From Arachis hypogaea (taxonomy: Eukaryota; Streptophyta; Magnoliopsida; Fabales; Fabaceae), in NCBI RefSeq assembly GCF_003086295.3, contig NC_092054.1, forward strand, positions 52,807,353 through 52,871,352: a stretch of DNA of 64,000 nt. Reading direction: 5' to 3'. Below the pieces are notes generated by a model. It worked only from the letters and a program-made list of their open reading frames with translations, ran no database searches and was not told the origin of the DNA. The position numbers and the translations under genes were made by a program. Positions 53,292 through 63,160 of this stretch are shown here, piece after piece. Every line of letters begins with the position of its first letter. Position 1 is the stretch's first letter.

Positions 53292-53689
53292 GTATTTCTG
53301 ATGTATTATGTACAGCCCGGCCTGTGGGCTTTGAACTATTTTATTTTGTAGTTTGACTTCTGGATACTTTAGTTGCTTTTTAGCAACCTTATTTTGAAAA
53401 AACAAAGGTAGTTTTTCAAGCCTTTAGGGGTCGACTTCAGGTGGCCTCTTGGGTCTTGTTTATTATAGCAATTTTGTTTCTGCTTTTTGATTGCTTGCTT
53501 AATATTTCCCAGGTATCTTGAGGGTGTTGGAATCTTGTTTTCTGACCTCTTTTGATTGCCTTTGTATTTTCATACTTGTAGCTTGATTCTTTTGAGGTCA
53601 TGGCTTTCTGGGTCCAACTTGAAGTCCCTTATAGCGCATGCCTTTTGTCGGCCGACTTCTTCATCTCGGTCTGTTTCTAGTAATCCGTT

Positions 53690-54090
53690 TTATTTGGACC
53701 TTGGTCAGGTCTCCTTTTGTGGATTACTTATTTATAACTTGTGTGATTTTATTGGGCCGACTTCTTCATGCCGGTCCCTTTTAAGTTATTTTTAGTAATC
53801 TTCTTTACCTGGACCTTTGTTGGGTCTTTTTTAGGGATTTACTTTTATAACTTTGTGATATTGTTGGGCCGACTTCATCACGTCAGTCCCTTCTAAGTTA
53901 TTTTTAGTAATCCTCTTTATTTGGACCCTTGTCGGGTCTCTTTTAGGGATTTACTTTTATAACTTTGTGATATTGTTGGGCCTGACTTCATCACGTCGGT
54001 CCCTTCTAAGTTATTTTTAGTAATCCTCTTTATTTGGACCCTTGTCGGGTCTCTTTTCTATGGATCACTTTTGATAACTTGCATTATTCT
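53690..54090 (-). repeat. Tandem array, about 113-bp monomer, in the minus-strand Tat element
   Basis: TTTATAAC(T) anchors recur at 53731, 53844, 53956 and 54071 (the last diverged), with GGGTCTCTTTTAGGGAT and TTATTTTTAGTAATCC between them. The array lies between the integrase end and the antisense ORF. It is homologous to the array at 62136-62730. Confidence 0.8.
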
Positions 54091-54479
54091 GTTTTTGTCG
54101 CCTTTTCATCTTTACCGATTTTGTAGAGATTGGGTTTGATCCCCGTTTGGTCGACTTTTTGATGAATTTGGTTTTCATCTTTTTTGGTCTTTATTGTGAT
54201 CGAGCAGTGAATTTGATTTTCACTTTCTGCCGATCTGTAGCTTTATAATCGGGCGATGAATTTTTGTGTTTTAGATTAATGCGTCTTGATAAAGAGGATT
54301 TGTAGAAAATCTGAAAAAACTTTATTCGAAATAGAAAATATGCAAATATATACATGTGGGTGTTTTACCCCTCTAAGTAGGGCAATTTTATAGATCTTGG
54401 CTTGGTGCCTCGATAAAAAACCTTTTAAGGAAAAAGAGTGCACTCTGACCTAAGATCTTTATTACCTCTAACTATAATA

Positions 54480-57400
54480 CCTTCTTAGGTTACAGGCATG
54501 CCATGACCTTGGTAGCTCTCACCCTTCTAGTTCGGTCACCCTGTAGTATCCCTTTCCGAATACTTCTACGACTCGGTAGGGTCCTTTCCAATTTGCTGCC
54601 AGCTTTCCTTCTCCAGGTCGACTTGTTCCGATATCATTTCGGATTAAGACGAGATCGTTCTCGGCAAAACCTCGTTGTACTACTTTTTAGTTGTATCTTG
54701 AGGCTATTCGACGTTTTAACGCCACTTCCTTGATCCGAGCTCTTTCTCGAATTTCTGGAAGTAGGTCGAGTTCCTCCTTTTGAAGTAGGGAATTGGCCTC
54801 TTCATTGTAGTGGATTACTCTGGGTGATCCTTCTTCGATCTCCACTGGGATCATTGCCTCCATTCCGCAAGCTAATCAGAAATGTGATTCCTTTGTGGTG
54901 GAGTGTGAATTTGTCCGATATGCCCATAGGACTTGTGGGAGCTCTTTAGCCCAGGATCCCTTTGCATCCTATAATCTCCGTTTTAGCCTGGCTAATATAA
55001 CTTTATTGGTGCTTTATTTTCAAGTCGACCACCAATTTTCTGAAGCATGCGTCTGTGAATTGAGTGCCATTATCTGTGGTGATGGAGTATGGGACCCCAA
55101 ACCTTGTGATAATGTTTCTATATAGGAATTTTTTACTTCTTTGAGCAGTGGCGTTGGCTAGCGGTTCTGCCTCAATCTATTTTGTAAAATAGTCTACCCC
55201 GACAATGAGGAACTTGACCTGTCCTGATCCTTGAGGGAAGGGCCCAAGGAGGTCGAGTCCCCATTTTGCAAATGGCCAAGGTGAGGTTACGCTGATGAGC
55301 TCCTCTAGTGGGGTGATGTGAAAATTAGCATGCTTCTGACATGGTAGACATGTCTTTACGAATTCCATTGCTTCTTTTTACAGAGTTGGCCAATAGAATC
55401 CGGCCCAGAGTACCTTTTTGGATAGGGCTTGTGCTCCGAGATGGTTGTCACAGATGCTACTGTGTACTTCTTCTAAAACTTCCTTTCTGTTGGAAGTCGG
55501 TGATGAGCGGATAATTTATACGCTTTTTGGCATTGTTTTTAAGAAGTTTTTAGTATGATTTAGTTAGTTTTTAGTATATTTTTAATAGTTTTTAAAAAAA
55601 ATCACATTTCTGGAATTTACTATGAGTTTGTGTGTTTTTCTGTGATTTCAGGTATTTTCTGGCTGAAATTGAGGGACTTGAGCAAAAATCTGATTTAGAG
55701 GCTGAAGAAGGACTGCAGATGCTGTTGGATTCTGACCTTCCTGCACTCGAAATGGATTTTCTGGAGCTACAGAAACCCAATTGGTGCGCTCTCAATTGCG
55801 TTGGAAAGTAGACATCCAGGGCTTTCCAGCATATATAATATTCCATACTTTGCCTGAGTTTTGACGATGCAAACTGGCGTTCAAACGCCAACTTCCTGCC
55901 CTATTCTGAATTTAAACGCCAGAAACAGGTTGCAAATCAGAGTTAAACGCCAGAAACAGGCTACAACCTGGCGTTTAACTCCAAAAAGAGTCTCTACACA
56001 TGAAAGCTCAATGCTCAGCCCAAGCACACACCAAGTGGGCCCAGAAGCAAATTTCTGCATCATTTACTTATCTTATGTAACCCTAGCTACTAGTTTAGTA
56101 TAAAAACTACTTTTAGTGATTTATTCAAGGGGAATCTTTTGTTCATCTTTAGATCATTTTGTACACGTTTAGGGGGCTGGCCTTTCGGCCATGCCTGGAC
56201 CTTCATCACTTGTGTAATTTCAACGGTGGAGTTTCTGCACCCCATAGATTAAGGTGTGGAGCTCTGCTACTACTCATGAATTAATGTAAAGTACTATTGT
56301 TTTTCTATTTAATTCAAGCTTATTCCTATTCTAAGATATTCGCTGTACTTCAACATGATGAATATGATGATCCGTGACACTCATCAGTATTCTCAACCTA
56401 TGAACGCGTGCCTGACAACCACTTCCGTTCTACCTTAGATCGAGCGTGTATCTCTTAGCCTCCATTCTGAAAGATCGAAGTCTTCGTGGTATAAGCTAGA
56501 ATTATTGGCGGCCATTTCTGAGATCCGGAAAGTCTAAACTTGTCTGTGGTATTCCGAGTAGGATCTGGGAAGGGATGACTGTGACGAGCTTAAAACTCGC
56601 GAGTGTTGGGCGTAGTGACAGACGCAAAAGGATCAATGGATCCTATTCCAACATGATCGAGAACCGACAAGTGATTAGCCGTGCGGTGACAGCGCATTTG
56701 GACCATTTTCACTGAGAGGACGGGAAGTAGCCATTGACAATGGTGATGTCCAACATACAGCTTGCCATGGAAAGGAGTATGAATGATTGGATGAAAGCAG
56801 TAGGAAAGCAGAGGTTCAAAAGGAACAAAAGCATCTCTATACACTTATCTGAAATTCTCACCAATGAATTGCATAAGTATCTCTATCCTATTTTATATTT
56901 TATATTTTAATTATCAAAATCCCATAACCATTTGAATATGCCTGACTGAGATTTTCAAGATGACCATAGTATGCTTCAAGCCGACAATCTCCGTGGGATC
57001 GACCCTTACTCACGTAAGGTTTATTACTTGGACGACCCAGTGCACTTGCTGGTTAGTTGTGCGGAATTGTGAAAAAGAATTGAGATTATGAACGTGCGTA
57101 TTAGTTTTGTGGCGCCGTTACCAGAGATCACAATTTCGTGCACCAGTCGGAACACATTTTAACAGTGGTGTTGAAATCCCTCTCTTGCATAGAGTATTAT
57201 TTATGATGGTGTAGTATTGTGCTTCCCGTTTTAACCTCTTTACCTCCTTCTTATATGTAGGGAGTGTTTCTGTTTTGAGGTAGTTAATTATGGGAGTCAT
57301 CCATCCTTGATCCAGACCTGTTATGGCTAGGACCTTTTCTTCTTCTGAGATTGACGGGTTTTGCAGCATCTCTTGGATGAGGCTTCTATTGTTGCCCCCT

Positions 57401-59800
57401 GGTTTGGTGCTGGCTAGTTTTGAGAGTGCATCCGCTCGAGCATTCTGTTCCCGAGGTATGTGGCAAACCTCATATTCCCCAAGTTGTCCGAGCTGTTCCC
57501 TGGTTTTGTCCAAGTATTTTTTCATGGTGGGATCCTTGGCTTGGTAGCTCCCTGCTATTTGTGAGGTGACTACTTGTGAGTCGCTGAAGATGATAAGCTT
57601 TTGAGCTCCAACCTCCTTAGCTAGCTTCAAACCAGCTAGTAATGCCTCATATTCGGCTTGGTTGTTTGAGGCAGAGAACCCGAATTTAAGGAAAAGTTTG
57701 ATTTGGGTTCCCTGGTTGCTTTCTATTATCACGCCTGCGCCACTTCCAGTTTTGTTTGAGGAACCATCTACGTAGAGATTTCACTCTGTAGGGATTTTCG
57801 GGGTGTCCGTAAACTCTGCAATGAAGTCGGCCAAATACTGTGATTTAATGGCTGTCCGAGCTTTATATTGGAGGTTGAATTCGGACAACTCGACTACCCA
57901 TTGCAAGATTCTTCCTGCTAAATCTATTTTCTGTAAAATGCCTTTTATGGGCTGGTTGGTCCGAACCTTGATGATGTGGGCTTGGAAATATGGGCGAAGT
58001 CATTGAGAAGTTAGAATGAGAGCATAAGCAAATTTTTCTATCTTTTGATAGTTCAGTTCGGACCCTTGTAATGCTTTGCTGATGAAGTATATAGGTTGTT
58101 GTCCACTGTCGTCTTCTCGGACCAGTGCTGAGGCTATTGCCCGATTTCCCACTGCGAGGTACAATAAAAGTGGTTCTCCTTCCCATGGCCGAGTTAGAAT
58201 AGGTGGTTGTCCCAAGATATTTTTGAAATCCTAGAAGGCCTGCTCGTACTCCGTTGTCCATTCAAACCTCTTTCCCTTCCTTAGAGTGGCGTAGAAAGGG
58301 AGAGATCTTATTGCCGATCCAGCTAGAAATCTGGACAAGGCTGCCAATCTTCTATTGAGTTGTTGTACCTCTTTAATGTTGTTCGGACTCTTTATGTTGA
58401 GTATAGCTGGCATTTATCCAGATTTGCTTCAATTCCTCTTTGTGTGAGCATAAAACCCAAGAATTTGCTAGCTTCTACTGCGAAGGTGCATTTTGCAGGG
58501 TTAAGTCGCATGACATGCCTTCTTATAGTGTCGAATACTTGGGTGAGATCGGACAGTAACGACTCTTCACTTTGTGTCTTTATTAACATGTCGTCCATAT
58601 AAACTTCCATGACTTTCCCGATGTGGTCTGTGAAGACCTTATTCATTAATCTTTGATAAGTGGCCCCTGTGTTTTTGAGTCTGAACGGCATGACGATGTA
58701 ACAGTAGTTTGCTTTTGGGGTTAAGAATGAGGTTTTTTCTTGATCAGGTGGGTACATCGGGATTTGATTGTATCTTGAATAGGCGTCCATAAACGAGAGG
58801 TATTTGTATCCAGAGGAGGCATCCACTAGAGCGTCGATACTTGGGAGAGGATAAGGATCTTTTGGACAGGCTTTGTTGAGATCAGTGTAGTCGGTGCACA
58901 TTCGCCACTTCCCGTTTGATTTTTTCACCAAGACGATGTTAGCCAGCCATAGTGGGTACTTGACTTCTCTTATGAATCCTGCCTCCAGTAGAGCTTGTAC
59001 CTGCTCTTCCACAGCTTGGGATCGTTCTGGTCCGAGCTTTCTACGTTTCTACTGTACTGGCCGAGATCCTGGGTAAACTGCCAACTTGTGGCACATTAAC
59101 TTGGGGTCTATGCCCAGCATGTCTGCGGCCTTCCATGCAAAGAGGTCGATATTATTTCTTAAGAACTGTACGAGTGACTCCTTTACGTCTCCTTTTAGGA
59201 TTGTGCCGATATTGGTTGTTTTGTTTGGGACATCTTCGATATGGACTTTTTCTATTTCGCCTTCGGGATTTGGACGAAGTTCTTCCCGTCCTCGAACTCC
59301 CCCGAGTTCGATGGTTGGTGTGGAATTCTTCTCCTCTGCCTCTAGGGTTTAAACTTTCATTGTAACAGCGGCATGTCGTCTTCTGGTCTGCTTTTATTGT
59401 AGCTATCCCTTCTGTGGTTGAGAACTTCATGCATAGATGTGGAGTTGAGACTACTGCACCGAGCTGATTTAACGTTGTCCGACCTATTAGGGCATTGTAG
59501 GTTGAACTCACGTTGACCACGATGTAGTCTATGTTGAGTGTCCTTGACCGGTTTCCTTTTCCAAAGGTTGTGTGCAGTGAGATGTATCCAAGTGGTTGGA
59601 TTAGAGTGTCTCCCAGCCCAAATAGGCTGTTCGGATATGCTCGGAGTTCTTTTTCCTCCAGGCCGAGTTTGTCGAAGGCGGTTTTGAAAAAGATGTCAGC
59701 CGAGCTTCCCTGGTCTACCAGTGTGCGGTGGAGATTAGCGTTGGCCAATATGATAGTGATGACCATGGGATCGTCATGTCCCGAGATGACGCCAGCTGCG
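54480..59800 (-). pseudogene. Tat pol of the minus-strand element, split by a solo LTR
   Basis: Protease LVDQGSSADIFF lies near 59720. RT is 59012-58392 with FMDAYSRYNQIPM and a YMDD catalytic box near 58590 (YVDD in the sister copy). RNase H one is about 58260-57890. The archaeal RNase H is 57780-57400 with LYVDGSSN and NNQAEYEALLAGLKLAKEVG, still intact where the sister copy was hit by CACTA. A solo LTR interrupts at 57145-55501. Integrase then continues through ICDNHLGAQALSKKV and LPCQKHANFHI to the end near 54480. Stops at 57781-57783 (TGA) and 55177-55179 (TAG) coincide with the sister copy; frame also changes near RT. Confidence 0.85.
55501..57145 (+). repeat. Solo LTR of the non-autonomous element's family
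   Basis: 1645 bp between perfect duplications GTCGG (55496-55500 and 57146-57150), inside the Tat integrase. It starts TGATGAGCGGATAATTTATA and is homologous throughout to the LTRs at 42524 and 51074, but more diverged from them than they are from each other. TATA is at 56099-56106. GGCGTT...AACGCC units lie at 55873-55982. At 57110-57129 it holds TGGCGCCGTTACCAGAGATC, close to a primer-binding site. Confidence 0.93.
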
Positions 59801-61203
59801 TCCTCTTTAGTAAAAGTGATAGTGGGGATGTCGGGTGCTTCTTCTCCTCCCTCGACATGATATACTTCTTTAAGATGTCTTTTGCGAGATGATTTAGAGA
59901 CTCCTCCTCCCGCAAATCCTTCGTGTATCATGTGGACATGTCTCTCTGAGGTACGAGGTGGTCGTTCAGTTCCTCCGACCTCTTCGTCCCTTCTTCTTTT
60001 TCTTAGTTCATCTGCTCTGCTGGCTAAGTATCGATCTAGTTTTCCCTCTCTCACCAGTTTTTCTATGGCATTCTTTAGGTTGAAACATTTTTTGGTGGAA
60101 TGTCCATAGATTCGATGGTATTTACAGTATTCAGTCTGATTTCCTCCTCCTTTCTTGCTTTTGAGTGGGCGGGGTGGGGGTATCCTTTCAGTATGACATA
60201 CTTCTCAATAGACATCTATAAGAGACACCCGAAGAGGGGTGTAGTTGTGATATTTCTTGATCTTTTTTCCATGTTGATCTTCTTTTTTCTTGGACTCTTT
60301 GTCCTTATCTCAGGAGGAGTAGGAAAATCCGGACTTTGAGGTCTCTCCTAGTCGAGAGTTTTCCTCCATGTTGATGTATTTCTCTGCTCGTTCTTGCACT
60401 TTATTCAGGGATGTGGGATGTTTTTTCGATATTGAGTGACTAAAGGGTCCATCTCGTAAGCCATTGATGAGGCCCATAATGGCTGCTTCTGTTGGTAGAT
60501 TTTGTATGTCTAGACATGCTTTGTTGAATCTTTTCATGTAGCTACGAAGACTTTCCCGATCTCCTTGCTTGATCCCTAATAGACTTGGGACGTGCTTAGT
60601 TTTGTCTTTCTGGATGGAGAATCTAGCTAGAAACTTCTTGGCTAAGTCGTCGAAGCTTGAGATGGACCTAGGGGGCAGATTGTCGAACCATTTAATTGCT
60701 GTCTTTGTCAAGGTAGTTGGGAAGGCTTTGCAGTGGACTGCGTCTGAGGCGTCAGTGAGGTACATTCTACTTCTGAAATTACTGAGGTGATGGCTGGGAT
60801 CTGCCATGCCATCGTATAGAGTCATGTCGGGAGGTTTGAAGTCCTTTGGGATTTTGGTCTTCATGATCTGTTTGGTAAATGGGTCTTGGTCCTTACGGGA
60901 GCTATCTTCATGGCTGGATCGAGTAGTTTTGGCCTTGAGATCGGCTTCGAGTTTTAGGAGCTTGTCCTCTAACTCACGGTGTCACCTAGCTTCCATTCGT
61001 AGGTCTCTTTCGGCTTCCCGTTGATACTCGACCTCTTTTTTGAGTTGTTTTAGGCGATTCTGAAGTGCCTCCATGGCTCGCGTGTTTGGTGAATTCTTGT
61101 CTTTGTTAGGTTAAGAAGTATTGTCTATTGTGACCTCCGTATTCTTATGTGGCATTCTGTTTTCCAAATCAGAATTGTGGTCGTTTTCAAGGTTGTCCAC
61201 CAT
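59800..61203 (-). pseudogene. Tat gag of the minus-strand element, broken
   Basis: It starts at ATG 61203 (minus), in the same frame as the protease. A coiled-coil region is followed by the gag domain (IPKDFKPPDMTLYDGMADPS... to ...AEKYINMEENSRLGETSKS) at 60864-60310. A CX2HX4HX4C knuckle (CKYHRIYGHSTKKC) follows at about 60130-60090. Stops include one about codon 31 and one at 60310-60312 (TGA where the sister copy has arginine). The basic linker DRYLASRADELRKRRRDEEV leads into protease. Confidence 0.83.
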
Positions 61204-61224
61204 GATGATGGATGACTTCCAGAG

Positions 61225-61242
61225 TCCCCGGCAACGGCGCCA
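61225..61242 (-). promoter_or_regulatory. Primer-binding site of the minus-strand Tat element
   Basis: Minus strand TGGCGCCGTTGCCGGGGA, one base after the 5' LTR: the unaltered Athila/Tat-type site. Confidence 0.8.
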
Positions 61243-61243
61243 A

Positions 61244-61781
61244 TGTTCCGAGGGTTACCTGAAATTGTAGGTCGATCTCGGACGAGATCTTTTGTGTTGG
61301 TCGGTGATGAGGCATCCAATTTGTGGATGGTAGCTGGAGCTGCCATATCCGACTTGTTGGACTTGTGATGATGCTGATCCTTCGTCACCGGAGGGGGGGT
61401 ACCTGCAAGGGACTCCGATGCTTAAGTTAGCAAGGGTATTAAGCATGTTTTTAGTAGAATCAGAGTATGAGTTGTACCTGGGTGCTCCAGTGTATTTATA
61501 ATGGTGAGGAGTGACCTTCGTGGAGATAAGGTAGTTATCTTATCTTATCTTACCTTATCTTTGAGTGAGGTCATCTTATCTTCAAGGGAACCGCCCTTAT
61601 CTCTGTAGGCTTGGACTGCCTTTGGATTTGGATCGTGCTCCTCTGTTTGGGCCCTATTTGGACTTTTCCTGGTAATTTGGCCGAGCTCTTTGAGAAGAGG
61701 TCGGATGGTCCGAATCTGAAGAGGTCGGTCGATTTGTCGTTAAACATCCCGGGTCGGACAGCTCGACCCAGGGTATGAACA
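61244..61781 (-). repeat. 5' LTR of the minus-strand Tat element
   Basis: 538 bp, plus-strand reading TGTTCCGAGG to GGGTATGAACA, followed by the target duplication GGATC. A shorter ATCTT array than in the 3' LTR accounts for most of the length difference. Confidence 0.92.
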
Positions 61782-61786
61782 GGATC

Positions 61787-62135
61787 TTAGGCCAAAGATG
61801 CACTCTTTTTCCTGAAGAGGTTTTTTAACGAGGCACCAAGCCAAGATCTGCAAAACTACCTGACATAGAAGGGTAAGCACCCATATATATATTTTTCCTA
61901 TTTGTCTACTTTCTATTTGAATAAAACTTTTCAGATTTCTTCTACAAAGCCTCTCTACAGGTCGGCAAGGTGAAAAACAAATTCACCGCTCGACTACGAT
62001 GAAAACCAAATTCATCGTTTGATTTCGACAAAGGTCGACAAAGTGAAAACCAAATTCACTGCTCGATCAAGACAAAGCTACAGGCTGGCAAGGTGATGAT
62101 CAAACTCACCGTCCGATCACGATAAAATCGACAAA
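61787..62135 (+). other. Plus-strand Tat element resumes after the nested copy
   Basis: The sequence starting TTAGGCCAAAGATGCACTC is the reverse complement counterpart of 54300-54480 in the minus copy, so this is the region just after pol. 61960-62130 has loosely repeated units with GGTGAAAACCAAATTCAC(C/T)G and CGATCA/CGACTA. No gene is seen. Confidence 0.6.
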
Positions 62136-62730
62136 GTTATAAAAAGTAATCCATAGGCTGAGGCCTGGCCAGCCCTGACTAAAAAATGGATTACTAGAAA
62201 TAATCTAAGAACGGACCAACATGAAGAAGTCAGACCAATCGACCAAAGCAACAAAAAGTTATAAAAACCAATCCATAGAAAGAGGCCTGACGAGGTCTGA
62301 GAAAAAATGGATTGCTATAACTTGGGATGGACCGACATGAAGAAGTCGGACCAGCTGATCAAAGCGACAAAAAGTTATAAAAAGTAATCCATGGCAAGAG
62401 GCCTGGCCAGCTCTGCCCAAAAATGGATTACTAGAAATAACTTAGAAGCAACTGACATGAAGAAGTCGGTCCAAGCCGATTAAAACTACAAAGTTATAAA
62501 AAGTAATCCATAAAAAAAGATCCGGTGAGGTCTAATTAAAAATGGATTACTAGAAATAACTTAGAAGGGACCAACGTAAAGAAATTGGCCCAAGACGATC
62601 AAAGCTACAGAGTTGTAAAAAGTAAATCCATAAAAAAGAGATCCGGCAAGGTCTAATTAAAAATGGATTGCTAGAAATAACTCGAGAAGGTTCGACGAGA
62701 AAAATCGACCAACAAAAGGTTTGCACTATA
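62136..62730 (+). repeat. Tandem array, about 119-bp monomer, in the plus-strand Tat element
   Basis: AAAGTTATAAAAAGTAATCC-type anchors start at 62136, 62258, 62374, 62494 and 62612 (spacing 116-122 bp). Each is followed by GGCCTGGCCAGC-like or GATCCGGTGAGG-like text, ATGGATTACTAGAAATAA and a GAAGTCGG(A/T)CCA-type end. It is in the same place as, and homologous to, the 113-bp array of the minus copy. Confidence 0.85.
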
Positions 62731-63160
62731 AGGGACACAAGCTCGACCCAAAAAGTCATGACCTCAACAAAATCAATCTACAAGTGTTCTATCAAGAATA
62801 CTAAGAAGAATAGTCGAACAAAGCTAGCCTCGAAGGTCGCTTCGACTAAAGCAGGAAATAAAGCACAAAGGCAATCAAAAGAGGTCGGACAGCAAGACTC
62901 CAACACTCTAAAGATTCTTGGAAGTGTCAAAAAAGCTGCAAACAACCATATCATGAAGAAACAAAGCTACTATAATCAACACTCAGAAGGCCACCCGAAA
63001 GTCGACCTCAAGAGTTCAAAGGCATTTATTTTTCTAAATAAAGTTGCTAAGGAAAAAGCAACTACAAAGTCACAGTCAAACAACTACAGGCTATAAAAAA
63101 TAGAGTTCAAAGACCCACAAACCGGGCCATTATAATATAAAAGCAAAAACTATAAAGGAT
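62731..63160. other. Spacer between tandem array and antisense ORF
   Basis: Corresponds in reverse to 53290-53690 of the minus-strand copy. The 142-codon plus-strand ORF over it is not matched by a similar frame in the sister copy, and I do not call it a gene. Confidence 0.5.

Larger units (their letters stand above)
39581..61781 (-). mobile_element. Complete Tat-lineage retroelement, minus strand, with two nested insertions
   Basis: Terminal LTRs lie at 61244-61781 (5') and 39581-40130 (3'), bracketed by the target duplication GGATC. Without the nested 10,192-bp element and the 1645-bp solo LTR it is about 10.35 kb. Order from high to low coordinates: 5' LTR, primer-binding site, gag, protease, RT, RNase H, archaeal RNase H, integrase, tandem repeats, antisense ORF (on the plus strand), polypurine tract, 3' LTR. 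It belongs to the same family as the plus-strand element it interrupts. In the first 140 LTR bases I count 11 substitutions between its two LTRs, ten of them transitions. Confidence 0.92.

Noticed and set aside
62668..63096. Plus-strand 142-codon ORF in the Tat spacer
   Set aside because: Composition is biased (Lys, Ser, Thr, Gln), there is no family motif, and no equivalent frame exists in the sister copy at 53290-53690.
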